From Natrarchaeobius oligotrophus (lineage in GTDB: Archaea > Halobacteriota > Halobacteria > Halobacteriales > Natrialbaceae), in NCBI RefSeq assembly GCF_003841465.1, contig NZ_REFZ01000002.1, positions 124,001 to 188,000 on the forward strand: 64,000 nucleotides of DNA, in the 5' to 3' direction. This document shows positions 34,140 to 41,573 of this stretch, piece by piece; the stretch's first letter is position 1; every line of letters starts with the position of its first letter. The notes beneath the pieces are model-generated. The model was given only the letters and a program-made list of their open reading frames with translations, was not told the DNA's origin and made no database searches. The translations under genes were made by a program, and so were the position numbers.

Positions 34140-34976
34140 ATGAAAGCAGTACTCGCCACCGACCTCTCGGCCGCCAGCGAGGCGACCATCGAGAACGAGA
34201 CCTGTCTCGAGTGTCTCGGCCGAATTGGGATCGATGAGATGCACCTGGTGACGGTCGTCCCGTCGAACGTCCACGGCGGCATGCCCGGGATCGACTTCGA
34301 GAAGCGACGACGCCGGTCGATTTCGAACTACGAGCGCGTCATCGAACGCGCCGGCTTCGACGTCGAGACGCACGTCGTCCGCGGCACGCCGCACCGACGG
34401 ATCCGGGGCATCGCCGAGACGATCGGTGCGACCATGACGGTCGTCGGCTCGCGCGGGAAGAGCCCGCTCGAGAACCGCGTCATCGGCTCGACGGCGCGGA
34501 ACCTCTCGCGAACGACCGAGACGCCGCTGCTCGTCAACCGGGTCGAACGTGGCACCGACGACCCTGCGGTCGTCAGACAGCACCTCTTCCAGCGGATGCT
34601 GCATGCGACGGACTTCTCCGAGAACGCCGAGCGCGCGTTCGAGGCGTTCTCGTACCTGCGTCACGCGACCCGGGAGGCGTCGCTCGTTCACGTCGAGACG
34701 CCGAAAGACCCAGGACTCCCCAAAGACGACGATCCCGAATCGCGGCTGGCGGACCTGGCCGCCCAGCTCGAGGAGTGGGGCATCGAGACGCGAACGGCCG
34801 TCCGTCGGGGCGACCCGGCCGACGAGATTCTCGCCGCGGAGGACGAGTACGACCCGACGACGATCCTCGTCGGCTCGCGAGGTCACAGCCGGCTTCGCAG
34901 ACTGCTGCTTGGCAGCGTCTCCGAGGACCTCGTCGCGCGAGCGAACGGAAACGTGTTGCTCGTGCCGCCGGCGTGA
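34140..34976 (+). CDS. Universal stress protein, tandem UspA domains
   Basis: A 278-residue cytoplasmic protein of two Usp domains. The ATP-binding loop appears in each: VVGSRGKSPLENRVIGSTAR and LVGSRGHSRLRRLLLGSVSE. The start MKAVLATDLSAASEATIE is chosen at 34140, close behind the TATA box, rather than the long upstream frame. It is close in type to Usp genes that accompany transporters in haloarchaea. A TATTG-N11-CAATA site in the promoter suggests it belongs to the same regulon as the thioredoxin and TusA genes. Confidence 0.88.
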   Translation: MKAVLATDLSAASEATIENETCLECLGRIGIDEMHLVTVVPSNVHGGMPGIDFEKRRRRSISNYERVIERAGFDVETHVVRGTPHRRIRGIAETIGATMTVVGSRGKSPLENRVIGSTARNLSRTTETPLLVNRVERGTDDPAVVRQHLFQRMLHATDFSENAERAFEAFSYLRHATREASLVHVETPKDPGLPKDDDPESRLADLAAQLEEWGIETRTAVRRGDPADEILAAEDEYDPTTILVGSRGHSRLRRLLLGSVSEDLVARANGNVLLVPPA

Positions 34977-35006
34977 GCGAGCCAGTCGCTTTTCCACTCT
35001 AACGGA

Positions 35007-35417
35007 TCACCTCGAACCAGCGTCGACCGTCCGGTCTGCGTTCGCTCGTCCGGACGACCCTGTCGGCTTCGAGAGCAGTTTTCCCCAGAGCATCCGGTTG
35101 CGAGCGATCCCGCTGTACGTCCACTCTCTGGCTGCGATGTAGGCGTCGAATCGACGCAGGAAATCGATCGACGGTCGAACGGGTCGACCGCCGCCCAAAC
35201 GGGCGAACGCTTCCTCCAACGCGGCTCCACAGGAGTATCCCATCCCATCCGTAACCAGGTGGGCACATCGATCGTAGTCGTCGGGAAGTGCGTTCCGAAG
35301 GCTCGGTTCGAGGTCGGAGAAGCCGACGATCGGTACGTCGGATCGCTGCTCGAAAAACTCGGCCCACCACGTGCAAAAGCCACAGTCGTCGTCGTAGACG
35401 AGGAGTGCGTCGCTCAT
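35007..35417 (-). CDS. DCC family thiol-disulfide oxidoreductase (DUF393)
   Basis: A 136-residue thioredoxin-like protein beginning MSDALLVYDDDCGFC; the DxxCxxC motif (C12 and C15) defines the family. A further cysteine lies in MGYSCGAALEEAF. Members are predicted to swap disulfides but no substrate is known. ATG 35417 is preferred over the frame start five codons earlier because the DCC motif always lies near the N-terminus. It sits 71 bases from the DsrE gene on the same strand. Confidence 0.85.
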   Translation of the reverse strand: MSDALLVYDDDCGFCTWWAEFFEQRSDVPIVGFSDLEPSLRNALPDDYDRCAHLVTDGMGYSCGAALEEAFARLGGGRPVRPSIDFLRRFDAYIAAREWTYSGIARNRMLWGKLLSKPTGSSGRANADRTVDAGSR

Positions 35418-35487
35418 GTCTCCCCGTACCACCAGTACTGCCTTAGTTGTGGACCGGCGGGTCGACGTCGATTCGGATCCGAATTCG

Positions 35488-35838
35488 CTATCCGATCGTC
35501 AGCACGCGATCGGTGGTCGTTACGATCTCGAGAAGGTCGGCCATCGTCGACATCGGACAGTACTCGCTCTCCTCGCTGTTTCTGATGTCCAGACAGGTTC
35601 CACACGCCTGGAGATCGCCGCCCGCGTCGACGAACGCCTCCATCCGATCGCGGACGTCGAACTGGTCGTCGGTGACCTCTTCGGCTTCGACGCCCGCTCC
35701 GAGAAGGAACACCGAAACCTCGTGACCGTGCTCGAGAGCCGTGATACCCAGTCGGAGTGCGTTCCAGGCCCGTTCGGAATCCGCCGTCTCGAGGACGATT
35801 CCGAGCCGTTCTACCGCCTGCGTCGCATCCTGCGTCAT
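35488..35838 (-). CDS. DsrE family sulfur-relay-like protein
   Basis: A 116-residue protein of the DsrE/DsrF fold (RLGIVLETADSERAWNALRL, HGHEVSVFLLGAGVEAEEV). Conserved cysteines lie in DLQACGTCLDIRN and EYCPMSTM, consistent with persulfide carriage. The start is ATG 35838 (MTQDATQAVERLG); the nine codons upstream add hydrophobic residues but no family match. It precedes the DCC gene on the same strand and diverges from the thioredoxin-like gene at 36027. A role in passing sulfane sulfur is inferred from the fold and neighbours. Confidence 0.85.
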   Translation of the reverse strand: MTQDATQAVERLGIVLETADSERAWNALRLGITALEHGHEVSVFLLGAGVEAEEVTDDQFDVRDRMEAFVDAGGDLQACGTCLDIRNSEESEYCPMSTMADLLEIVTTTDRVLTIG

Positions 35839-35984
35839 AATAGTGTACAGAAGCCACACAACCATAACGGTTCCCCCGAAGCCGACTCACGCGGCGGGGG
35901 AAATCATCTCTCGAACGAGGTAGACGTTTACTGGGAAATCCCGGAGATGGGCAGATCGTCGGTCCGCAGTCATAATGGGTCTAA

Positions 35985-36004
35985 TATTGCGCAATACTCA
36001 AATA
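35985..36004 (+). promoter_or_regulatory. TATTG-CG-CAATA element and TATA box before the thioredoxin-like gene
   Basis: A perfect close pair TATTG-CG-CAATA at 35985-35996, followed by CAAATACT (TATA-like). A looser distant pair TATTG-N10-AAATA (35985-36004) is one base shorter than the usual N11. It stands about 23-42 bases before the start codon. Confidence 0.45.
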
Positions 36005-36026
36005 CTCTCGGCCCCTCGTTCCAGTA

Positions 36027-36398
36027 ATGACTGACACAGCACGCCCGGAGACGGCCGTCGACTCGTACGCACCAACAACGCCAGTTCAGGTGGACAGTAC
36101 GGCAGACTACCACGAGTTGATCGAGGCCCACGATCTCGTGTTACTCGAGTTCGTCACTTCCGGCTGCGGGATCTGCGCGTCGATGGAGCCGGTGCTCGGC
36201 ACGGTCGCGCGGAGCGCACCCGGTTCGGTGGCGATCGCCAACGCCGGTCTCGTCCCGGATCTCGCCGGCGAGTTCGGCGTCCGAACCGTCCCGACGCTCG
36301 TCGTCCTGAAAGACGGAACCGAGGTCGAGCGATTGGACGACGGGTTCCAGGGCGCCGAGACGCTCGTCGAGGTGCTCGAGACGCACGCCGAAAGATAA
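36027..36398 (+). CDS. Thioredoxin family protein with a CGIC active site
   Basis: A 123-residue thioredoxin fold with SGCGICASM in place of WCGPC and the cis-proline in VRTVPTLVVLKDG. A leading stretch of about 25 acidic residues (MTDTARPETAVDS) precedes the fold. The unusual active site suggests a different redox potential or a persulfide partner rather than the trxB reductase. Its own promoter carries the TATTG element. It stands between DsrE/DCC and a remnant flavoprotein gene. Confidence 0.88.
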   Translation: MTDTARPETAVDSYAPTTPVQVDSTADYHELIEAHDLVLLEFVTSGCGICASMEPVLGTVARSAPGSVAIANAGLVPDLAGEFGVRTVPTLVVLKDGTEVERLDDGFQGAETLVEVLETHAER

Positions 36399-36589
36399 CG
36401 AGGTCGATACCGCCCGTCGCGGCGGTGGTCCGGCTAGTCGGTAGCGGCGCTTTTCGACGCCGACTTACGAACTGGACCGGTGGATAAGACTCGTGACGTG
36501 ACTGCTTCGAGACGCCCGACACCGTCTCTCACTCGCGGCGGCGGTCGTGGTCGGGGATCGTGTTCACGCCCGTCACAGTAGTCCTGGCC

Positions 36590-36774
36590 GTGATCGCTGT
36601 GGCCTCGAACGGCGTGTTCTTCGAGGGAATACAGACGCGGTTGGGACGGGTGCACCCGAGCGGCTCCTTCTCGACGACCGCGACCGACTGCCGCCGACGG
36701 CCCGCGGCGTAGCGACGTCGAGTCCCGACCACGCCGATCGAGAAGAGGTCGAACGGTTCGTCGGTCGCTTCCAT
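36590..36774 (-). pseudogene. 5' fragment of a dihydrolipoyl dehydrogenase/mercuric reductase-like gene
   Basis: The minus strand from ATG 36774 reads MEATDEPFDLFSIG, then, after a frame change (GLDVA in another frame), SVAVVEKEPLG and NRVCIPSK. These are the start of the FAD fold and the GG(T)CxNxGCIPSK signature of pyridine nucleotide-disulfide oxidoreductases, here with several substitutions and the first active cysteine misplaced. Nothing of the remaining 400 residues follows. It is a decayed fragment, probably of a thiol or metal-related reductase. Confidence 0.55.
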
Positions 36775-36845
36775 ACGGTACGTTGCGACCGCCGTTAAAC
36801 TCGCGTTGCGAACCGATTCACGTGTCATCCTCTCTCGAGACGTGA

Positions 36846-38054
36846 TCAGACGTCCTCGGACTGCCGTTCGACGACCCCGACCGCCGGAAGGGTCAGCGAA
36901 ATCGTCGTCCCCTCGCCGCGCTCGGAGTCGACCCAGATCTCGCCGCCGTGACGTTCGACGATCCGTTTGCAAAGGGCCAGTCCGATGCCCGTTCCGGGGT
37001 GTTCCTCCTGCGTGTGGAGTCGCTGGAACATCCTGAATACCTGCTCTTGTTCCGCCGGATCGATGCCGACGCCGTGGTCTCGGACGGTGACGATCCAGTC
37101 GTCGCCGGTGCGTTCAGCGCCATCGCCGCCGCTGTCCGGGACGGGGATCTCCTCGCATCGCTCGGCGTCGATCTCGATTCGAGGCGGCGCGTCCCCGCTG
37201 TACTCGATCGCGTTCGAGAGGAGGTTCTGGAACAGTTGCCGGAGCTGTCTCTCGTCCCCTTCGACGCGCGGTAGCCCGACGTACTCGATCTCGGCACCGG
37301 ACTCCTCGATCCGTAGCTCGAGGTCCCTGACGACGTCGTCGAGTATCGCCCCGAGTGAGACGGGCTCGAACGGTTCGCCCTGCGTGTCCACGCGCGAATA
37401 CTTGAGCAGGCTGTCGATCATCGCCGTCATTCGGTCCGACCCGTCCAGCGCGTACTCGAGAAACTCCCGAGCGTTCTCGTCGAGGTCGTCGCCGTAGCGT
37501 CGATCGATCAGCTCCAAATAACTCGAGATCATCCGAAGGGGTTCCTGCAGATCGTGCGACGCGGCGTAGGCGAACTGTTCGAGGCGCTCGTTCGACTCCT
37601 CGAGGCGCGCCTGCATTCGTTCGAGCTGTCGGTTTCGCTCCTCGAGCTCGAGTTCGCGCGTTTTCGCACGCGCGTCGAAGGTTCCGACGGCGTAGCCGGC
37701 GACGCCCGCGAATCCGGTGAGGATCGGAACCGACCGGTGCGGTTTGGTGATGCCGATGCCGGGCTGGACGTGATAGAGCCCGAGTATCGAGAGCATCACG
37801 GCGATTCCGGCGACCGACCGACGGAATACGTCGCCGTAGAACTGCGGATCGATGTCGGTCCGCTGGAGCCGGTAGCCACCGACGAGGAGAACGAATCCGG
37901 AACCGCTGATGAACCCGAACGTTACGAGGACGGTGATAGCGGACTCGTCGTGTGACGTCGGAACGATCGCGGTCACGATCGCAACGAGAACGTAGAACGC
38001 ACCGAGAACGCTAACGAGTCCTTTCCCGTCGATCGAAACGGGTGGCCACGACAT
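36846..38054 (-). CDS. Sensor histidine kinase with four membrane helices
   Basis: A 402-residue kinase. Hydrophobic segments lie at about 13-31, 39-62, 84-103 and 108-127, then a coiled coil rich in Glu/Arg (ELELEERNRQLERMQARLEE). The phosphoacceptor is in FAYAASHDLQEPLRM, the N box is FQNLLSNAIEYS, and the ATP lid is HPGTGIGLALCKRI. No PAS domain is present, so the membrane part or lipid state may be sensed. No response regulator gene is nearby, as is common for haloarchaeal orphan kinases. A perfect inverted repeat at 38062-38088 lies 8 bases before the start ATG. Confidence 0.92.
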   Translation of the reverse strand: MSWPPVSIDGKGLVSVLGAFYVLVAIVTAIVPTSHDESAITVLVTFGFISGSGFVLLVGGYRLQRTDIDPQFYGDVFRRSVAGIAVMLSILGLYHVQPGIGITKPHRSVPILTGFAGVAGYAVGTFDARAKTRELELEERNRQLERMQARLEESNERLEQFAYAASHDLQEPLRMISSYLELIDRRYGDDLDENAREFLEYALDGSDRMTAMIDSLLKYSRVDTQGEPFEPVSLGAILDDVVRDLELRIEESGAEIEYVGLPRVEGDERQLRQLFQNLLSNAIEYSGDAPPRIEIDAERCEEIPVPDSGGDGAERTGDDWIVTVRDHGVGIDPAEQEQVFRMFQRLHTQEEHPGTGIGLALCKRIVERHGGEIWVDSERGEGTTISLTLPAVGVVERQSEDV

Positions 38055-38061
38055 TATTGAC

Positions 38062-38088
38062 CGTTATTGGAGAGTGGAGTCAATAACG
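38062..38088 (-). promoter_or_regulatory. Perfect 8-base inverted repeat CGTTATTG-N11-CAATAACG before the kinase gene
   Basis: It contains the same TATTG-N11-CAATA unit (38065-38085) and extends the arms by three bases on each side. It lies so close to the ATG at 38054 that it must overlap the promoter or transcription start, as a repressor site would. Confidence 0.65.
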
Positions 38089-38192
38089 CTTTTGTGCGGC
38101 ACCACTCGAACGAATCGCTCGCATGCGATCGAGGTGATCACCGACGGGCGACGGCTGTTTGCGGCCGAGCGCGATCCGGTTTTCCTCGTCGG

Positions 38193-40229
38193 TCATCCGT
38201 CGAAGCGAAGCAGACGCAGCCCGATCAAACTCACGAGAACGGTCGATCCCTCGTGGCCGACCACCGCGACCGGAAGCGGGATTCCGGCGGTGAGGATCGC
38301 GATCACCATGATCCCGATGGCGCCGAACGCGATGGAAAAGTTGATGTAGAGCGTTCGCCGCGTCTCCTTGCTGAGCGCGAACGCGTAGGGGAGCCGATCG
38401 AGTTTGTCCGACATGAGCACGATGTCGGCCGTCTCGAGGGCCACGTCGGTTCCAGCGCCGCCCATGCCGACGCTGATGTCCGCCGTCGCGAGGGCGGGGG
38501 CGTCGTTCACCCCGTCGCCGACCATCGCGACGGCTTCGTGGCGCTCCTGGAGTGCCTCGACGTGGTCGACTTTCTCCTCGGGAAGCAACTCCGCGTACAC
38601 CTCGTCGATGCCGAGTTCGTCCGCGATGTATCGGGCGACCCGTTCGTTGTCGCCCGTCAGCATGACGATCTGTTCGACGCCCCGCTCGCGGAGTTGCTCG
38701 ATCATCTCGGCCGCGTCGGATCGGATCGTGTCGGTGAACGCGAGCCAGCCGAGAACGCACAGACGGTCGTCGGGTGAGTCGGTTTCACCCACGACGAGGA
38801 CGCTCGTCTTTCCGCTCGCTTCGAGATCGTGGACGGCGTCCAACCCGGTCTCGAGGCCGTCGATCGGCCGATCGTCCAGGACGGTTTCGACGTACCGCGG
38901 GTTTCCGATGTGGATCGTTCGGCCCCCGACGGCTGCGTGGACGCCCTTGCCGACGACCGCCTCGAAGCCGTTCGAGTCGGGAATCTCGAGCGAACGCTCC
39001 TCGGCGGCCTCGACGGTCGCCTCCGCGAGGTGGTGCTCCGATCGGGACTGGACGGCCGCAGCGAGCGCCAGTAGTTGCTCGTCGGTCAGCGGTCCGTCTT
39101 CGAGGGATTCGTCGAGGCGGTCGTTCTGGGCGGAACCGCCATCGGTGGAGAGGAACGCGTCGTCGCGAGCGGTCACGTCGGTCAACCGGGTGTTCCCCTC
39201 CGTCAGCGTCCCCGTCTTGTCGAACGCGACCGCGTCGACGTTGCCCGCCGTCTCGATGTGTTCGCCCCCCTTGAACAGGACGCCCTGTCGGCCGCCGGCG
39301 GAGATCGCCGAGAGGACCGCCGCCGGCGTCGAGATGATGACCGCACAGGGAGAAGCGGCGACCATGAGCGTCATGGCGCGGTAGAACGTCGATTCGAACG
39401 GATGCTCCAGCAGCCAGAGCGGGAGCGCAATCGCGATGGCCGTCATCGCGAAGACGCCCAGCACGTACGGCTGTTCGAACCGATCGATGAGTTGCTGGGT
39501 CGGCGCGCGCTTTTCCTGGGCCTTCTCGACCATGTGGATGAGCCGCGAAATCGCCGACTCGTGGGACTCCCGCGTCACGCGCACCTCGAGGCTGCCGGTC
39601 TCGTTGATCGTCCCGCTGAACACCTCGTCACCGGGCGCTTTCGGAACGGGAACCGACTCGCCGGTGAGCGACGACTGATCGACCGTGCTCTCGCCGGCCT
39701 CGACGACGCCGTCCAGCGGTAGCCGATCACCTGGGCGAACGACGAACACGTCGCCGACCTCGACGTCGTCGATTCGGGTCGTCACCTCCTCGCCGTCTCG
39801 GAGTATCCGGGCGGACTCCGGTCGCATCTCGATCAGCGACCTGATCGCCGTTCGCGATCGCCCCATCGCGTACTCCTCGAGCACGCCCGAAAGCGAAAAC
39901 AGAAACAGCAGCATCGCGCCCTCGAACGGCGCGCCGATGTAGAGCGCACCGAGTGCGGCGATGATCATCAGGAGATCGATTTCCACCGCGGGCTCACTCA
40001 ACGCGGCGACGCTCGCTTTGAGTCCGTACCAGCCGCCGAAGACGTAGGCGACCGCGTAACAGCCCCAGACGAACGACGACGGAGCGCCGAACCAGCCACC
40101 GAGGAGCCCGCCGATCATCCCGAAAAACGTGAGGGCGACGAACGCCGCTTGCCGCCGAACGTCCAGGCGTTCCGCGAGCCCCGCCGGTCCCCCGGGAGTG
40201 ATCGAAGCGGAACTCGATGGCGTCTCCAT
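38193..40229 (-). CDS. P1B-4-type heavy-metal transporting P-type ATPase
   Basis: A 678-residue pump. The actuator motif is SSLTGES (187-193), the transmembrane metal motif SPC is at 293-295 (AASPCAVIIS), and the phosphorylated Asp is D337 in [10 protein letters not shown]. The hinge [17 protein letters not shown] and the C-terminal helix HEGSTVLVSLIGLRLL are present; SPC with HEGS marks the P1B-4 subgroup, linked to Co2+ and sometimes Zn2+ or Fe2+ export. There is no amino-terminal metal-binding domain, which is usual in this subgroup. It lies among thiol/sulfur genes, hinting at metal or redox stress defence. Confidence 0.92.
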   Translation of the reverse strand: METPSSSASITPGGPAGLAERLDVRRQAAFVALTFFGMIGGLLGGWFGAPSSFVWGCYAVAYVFGGWYGLKASVAALSEPAVEIDLLMIIAALGALYIGAPFEGAMLLFLFSLSGVLEEYAMGRSRTAIRSLIEMRPESARILRDGEEVTTRIDDVEVGDVFVVRPGDRLPLDGVVEAGESTVDQSSLTGESVPVPKAPGDEVFSGTINETGSLEVRVTRESHESAISRLIHMVEKAQEKRAPTQQLIDRFEQPYVLGVFAMTAIAIALPLWLLEHPFESTFYRAMTLMVAASPCAVIISTPAAVLSAISAGGRQGVLFKGGEHIETAGNVDAVAFDKTGTLTEGNTRLTDVTARDDAFLSTDGGSAQNDRLDESLEDGPLTDEQLLALAAAVQSRSEHHLAEATVEAAEERSLEIPDSNGFEAVVGKGVHAAVGGRTIHIGNPRYVETVLDDRPIDGLETGLDAVHDLEASGKTSVLVVGETDSPDDRLCVLGWLAFTDTIRSDAAEMIEQLRERGVEQIVMLTGDNERVARYIADELGIDEVYAELLPEEKVDHVEALQERHEAVAMVGDGVNDAPALATADISVGMGGAGTDVALETADIVLMSDKLDRLPYAFALSKETRRTLYINFSIAFGAIGIMVIAILTAGIPLPVAVVGHEGSTVLVSLIGLRLLRFDG

Positions 40230-40482
40230 GGTGATACGTATCGTCTACATTGGATAAGCGTTCGCATAATCCGACCGAACGCCGGTCACTGACCGATGCT
40301 GACCGGTCTCGTTGTTCCGTTCAGACGTACCTGGACGGCAGATACGGAGTGTCGTACCCGAGTTCCGGTCGCGACTCTCCGGAACTGGCGGGCAGTGGTC
40401 GCTCCGTCGGTCGTGCCGACCGGACGGTCGTCGCCGTGGACGTCCTCGAACGCCGCTTTCGCCGAGAGGGATCGTCTACGAG

Positions 40483-41082
40483 CTACACCAGCAGCTGAAC
40501 GTCGGACTCGGCCATGTGCTGGAGCGCCGTCGCGGCACCGACGCCGGTCGTGACACCGTCGTAGAAGTCGTCCTCGTCGTAGTCCATCAACTCGATCGTC
40601 ATCTGACACGCCTGGAGATCGACGCCCTGCTCGAGGGAGAGATCGATCAACTCCTCGATTGTCGCCGTTCCGTTCTCGTCGATTTTCCGTTCCATCATGC
40701 GCGTGGCCATCCGATCCATACCGGGCATCGCGGCGAGCGCGTTCGGAACCGGCATGTTCGGGTTGCCGACGGCGCTCAGCTTGAGCCCTTTCGACTTCTC
40801 CTCGTGGAGGATGTCGAGCCCCCAGAACGTGTGGAAGACGACGACGTCCCAGCCGAAAGCGGCCGCTGTACTGGCGAGGATCAGCGGCGGATACGCCATG
40901 TCGAAGCTCCCCTGCGTGGCGACGATCGTCATCTTCTTTCCGCCATCGTCGGTTCCGTCGATCAGCGACGCCTCGAGTTCGTCGACGCGTTCGCGCAACG
41001 CCTGTAGCTCGGCGGGGGCGAACTCGGGCGCCGCATCGGCCGTGCCATCGTCGGTCGTCGTCGCTCGATTGTCCGTGCTCAT
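40483..41082 (-). CDS. DsrE/DsrF/DrsH-like family protein
   Basis: A 199-residue protein starting with about 55 acidic and variable residues (MSTDNRATTTDDGTADAAP), then the DsrE fold: KKMTIVATQGSFDMAYPPLI and TFWGLDILHEEKSKGLKL. A conserved cysteine is in DLQACQMTIELM. The start codon is ATG 41082, one base after the TusA stop, so both are one transcript. In other prokaryotes TusA and DsrE partners carry persulfide sulfur between enzymes. The stretch 40230-40482 behind it holds no gene. Confidence 0.88.
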   Translation of the reverse strand: MSTDNRATTTDDGTADAAPEFAPAELQALRERVDELEASLIDGTDDGGKKMTIVATQGSFDMAYPPLILASTAAAFGWDVVVFHTFWGLDILHEEKSKGLKLSAVGNPNMPVPNALAAMPGMDRMATRMMERKIDENGTATIEELIDLSLEQGVDLQACQMTIELMDYDEDDFYDGVTTGVGAATALQHMAESDVQLLV

Positions 41083-41083
41083 G

Positions 41084-41329
41084 TTACGCCGTTTTCTCCA
41101 CGTAGTGGACGTAGCGCTGGCCGTCCTCGATCTGCTCGAGGAGCTCGACTCCGTCGGTGCCCTCGGCCCAGCCCTGGATATCACTCGTACTGCCCGAGTC
41201 GGTCGCGACGACCTCGAGTACGTCTCCAATCTCGAGGCCGTCGACGGTCTGTTTGGTCTTGACGATGGGCATCGGACAGGACAGCCCTTTCACGTCGAGT
41301 GTCTCCGCGGTGTGGTATTCTGAACTCAT
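41084..41329 (-). CDS. tusA: TusA-type sulfurtransferase
   Basis: An 81-residue protein with the signature DVKGLSCPMPIVKTKQ; C18 is the persulfide-bearing cysteine and CPxP is invariant in the family. It carries sulfur to acceptors such as DsrE proteins, or in tRNA thiolation. The DsrE/F/H-like gene follows by one base. The promoter has a TATTG-N11-CAATA site at 41348-41368 that overlaps the TATA box about 20 bases before the ATG. Confidence 0.93.
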   Translation of the reverse strand: MSSEYHTAETLDVKGLSCPMPIVKTKQTVDGLEIGDVLEVVATDSGSTSDIQGWAEGTDGVELLEQIEDGQRYVHYVEKTA

Positions 41330-41347
41330 GATCGATATGATGCTCTA

Positions 41348-41368
41348 TATTGGACCTATTACACAATA
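41348..41368 (-). promoter_or_regulatory. TATTG-N11-CAATA operator at the tusA promoter
   Basis: TATTG GACCTATTACA CAATA; the left arm overlaps the minus-strand TATA element (CAATATAG). A second, imperfect close pair TACTG-TG-CAATA stands at 41397-41408. Both lie in the 244-base gap shared with the rhodanese gene. Confidence 0.65.
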
Positions 41369-41504
41369 CTGGGCGATCCACTATAAGGATGTCGGCTACT
41401 GTGCAATAGACGAACTGTTACGCTCCAGATGAGACTCGTTCACGAGTTTAATTCCCGATCTACGCGCACTCGGTACCGTGACGGTCGGGTCACGTCGACA
41501 GCTG

Positions 41505-41525
41505 TATTGTGCATTTGGGTAAATA
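41505..41525 (+). promoter_or_regulatory. TATTG-N11-AAATA element before the rhodanese/MBL gene
   Basis: One mismatch from the common form. TATA-like CCTTAAG follows at about 41537-41543, some 31-37 bases before the ATG. Confidence 0.45.
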
Positions 41526-41573
41526 TCATGCAAATCCTTAAGTGCCAGCGGTCGGTACTGGGAACTGTACCAC

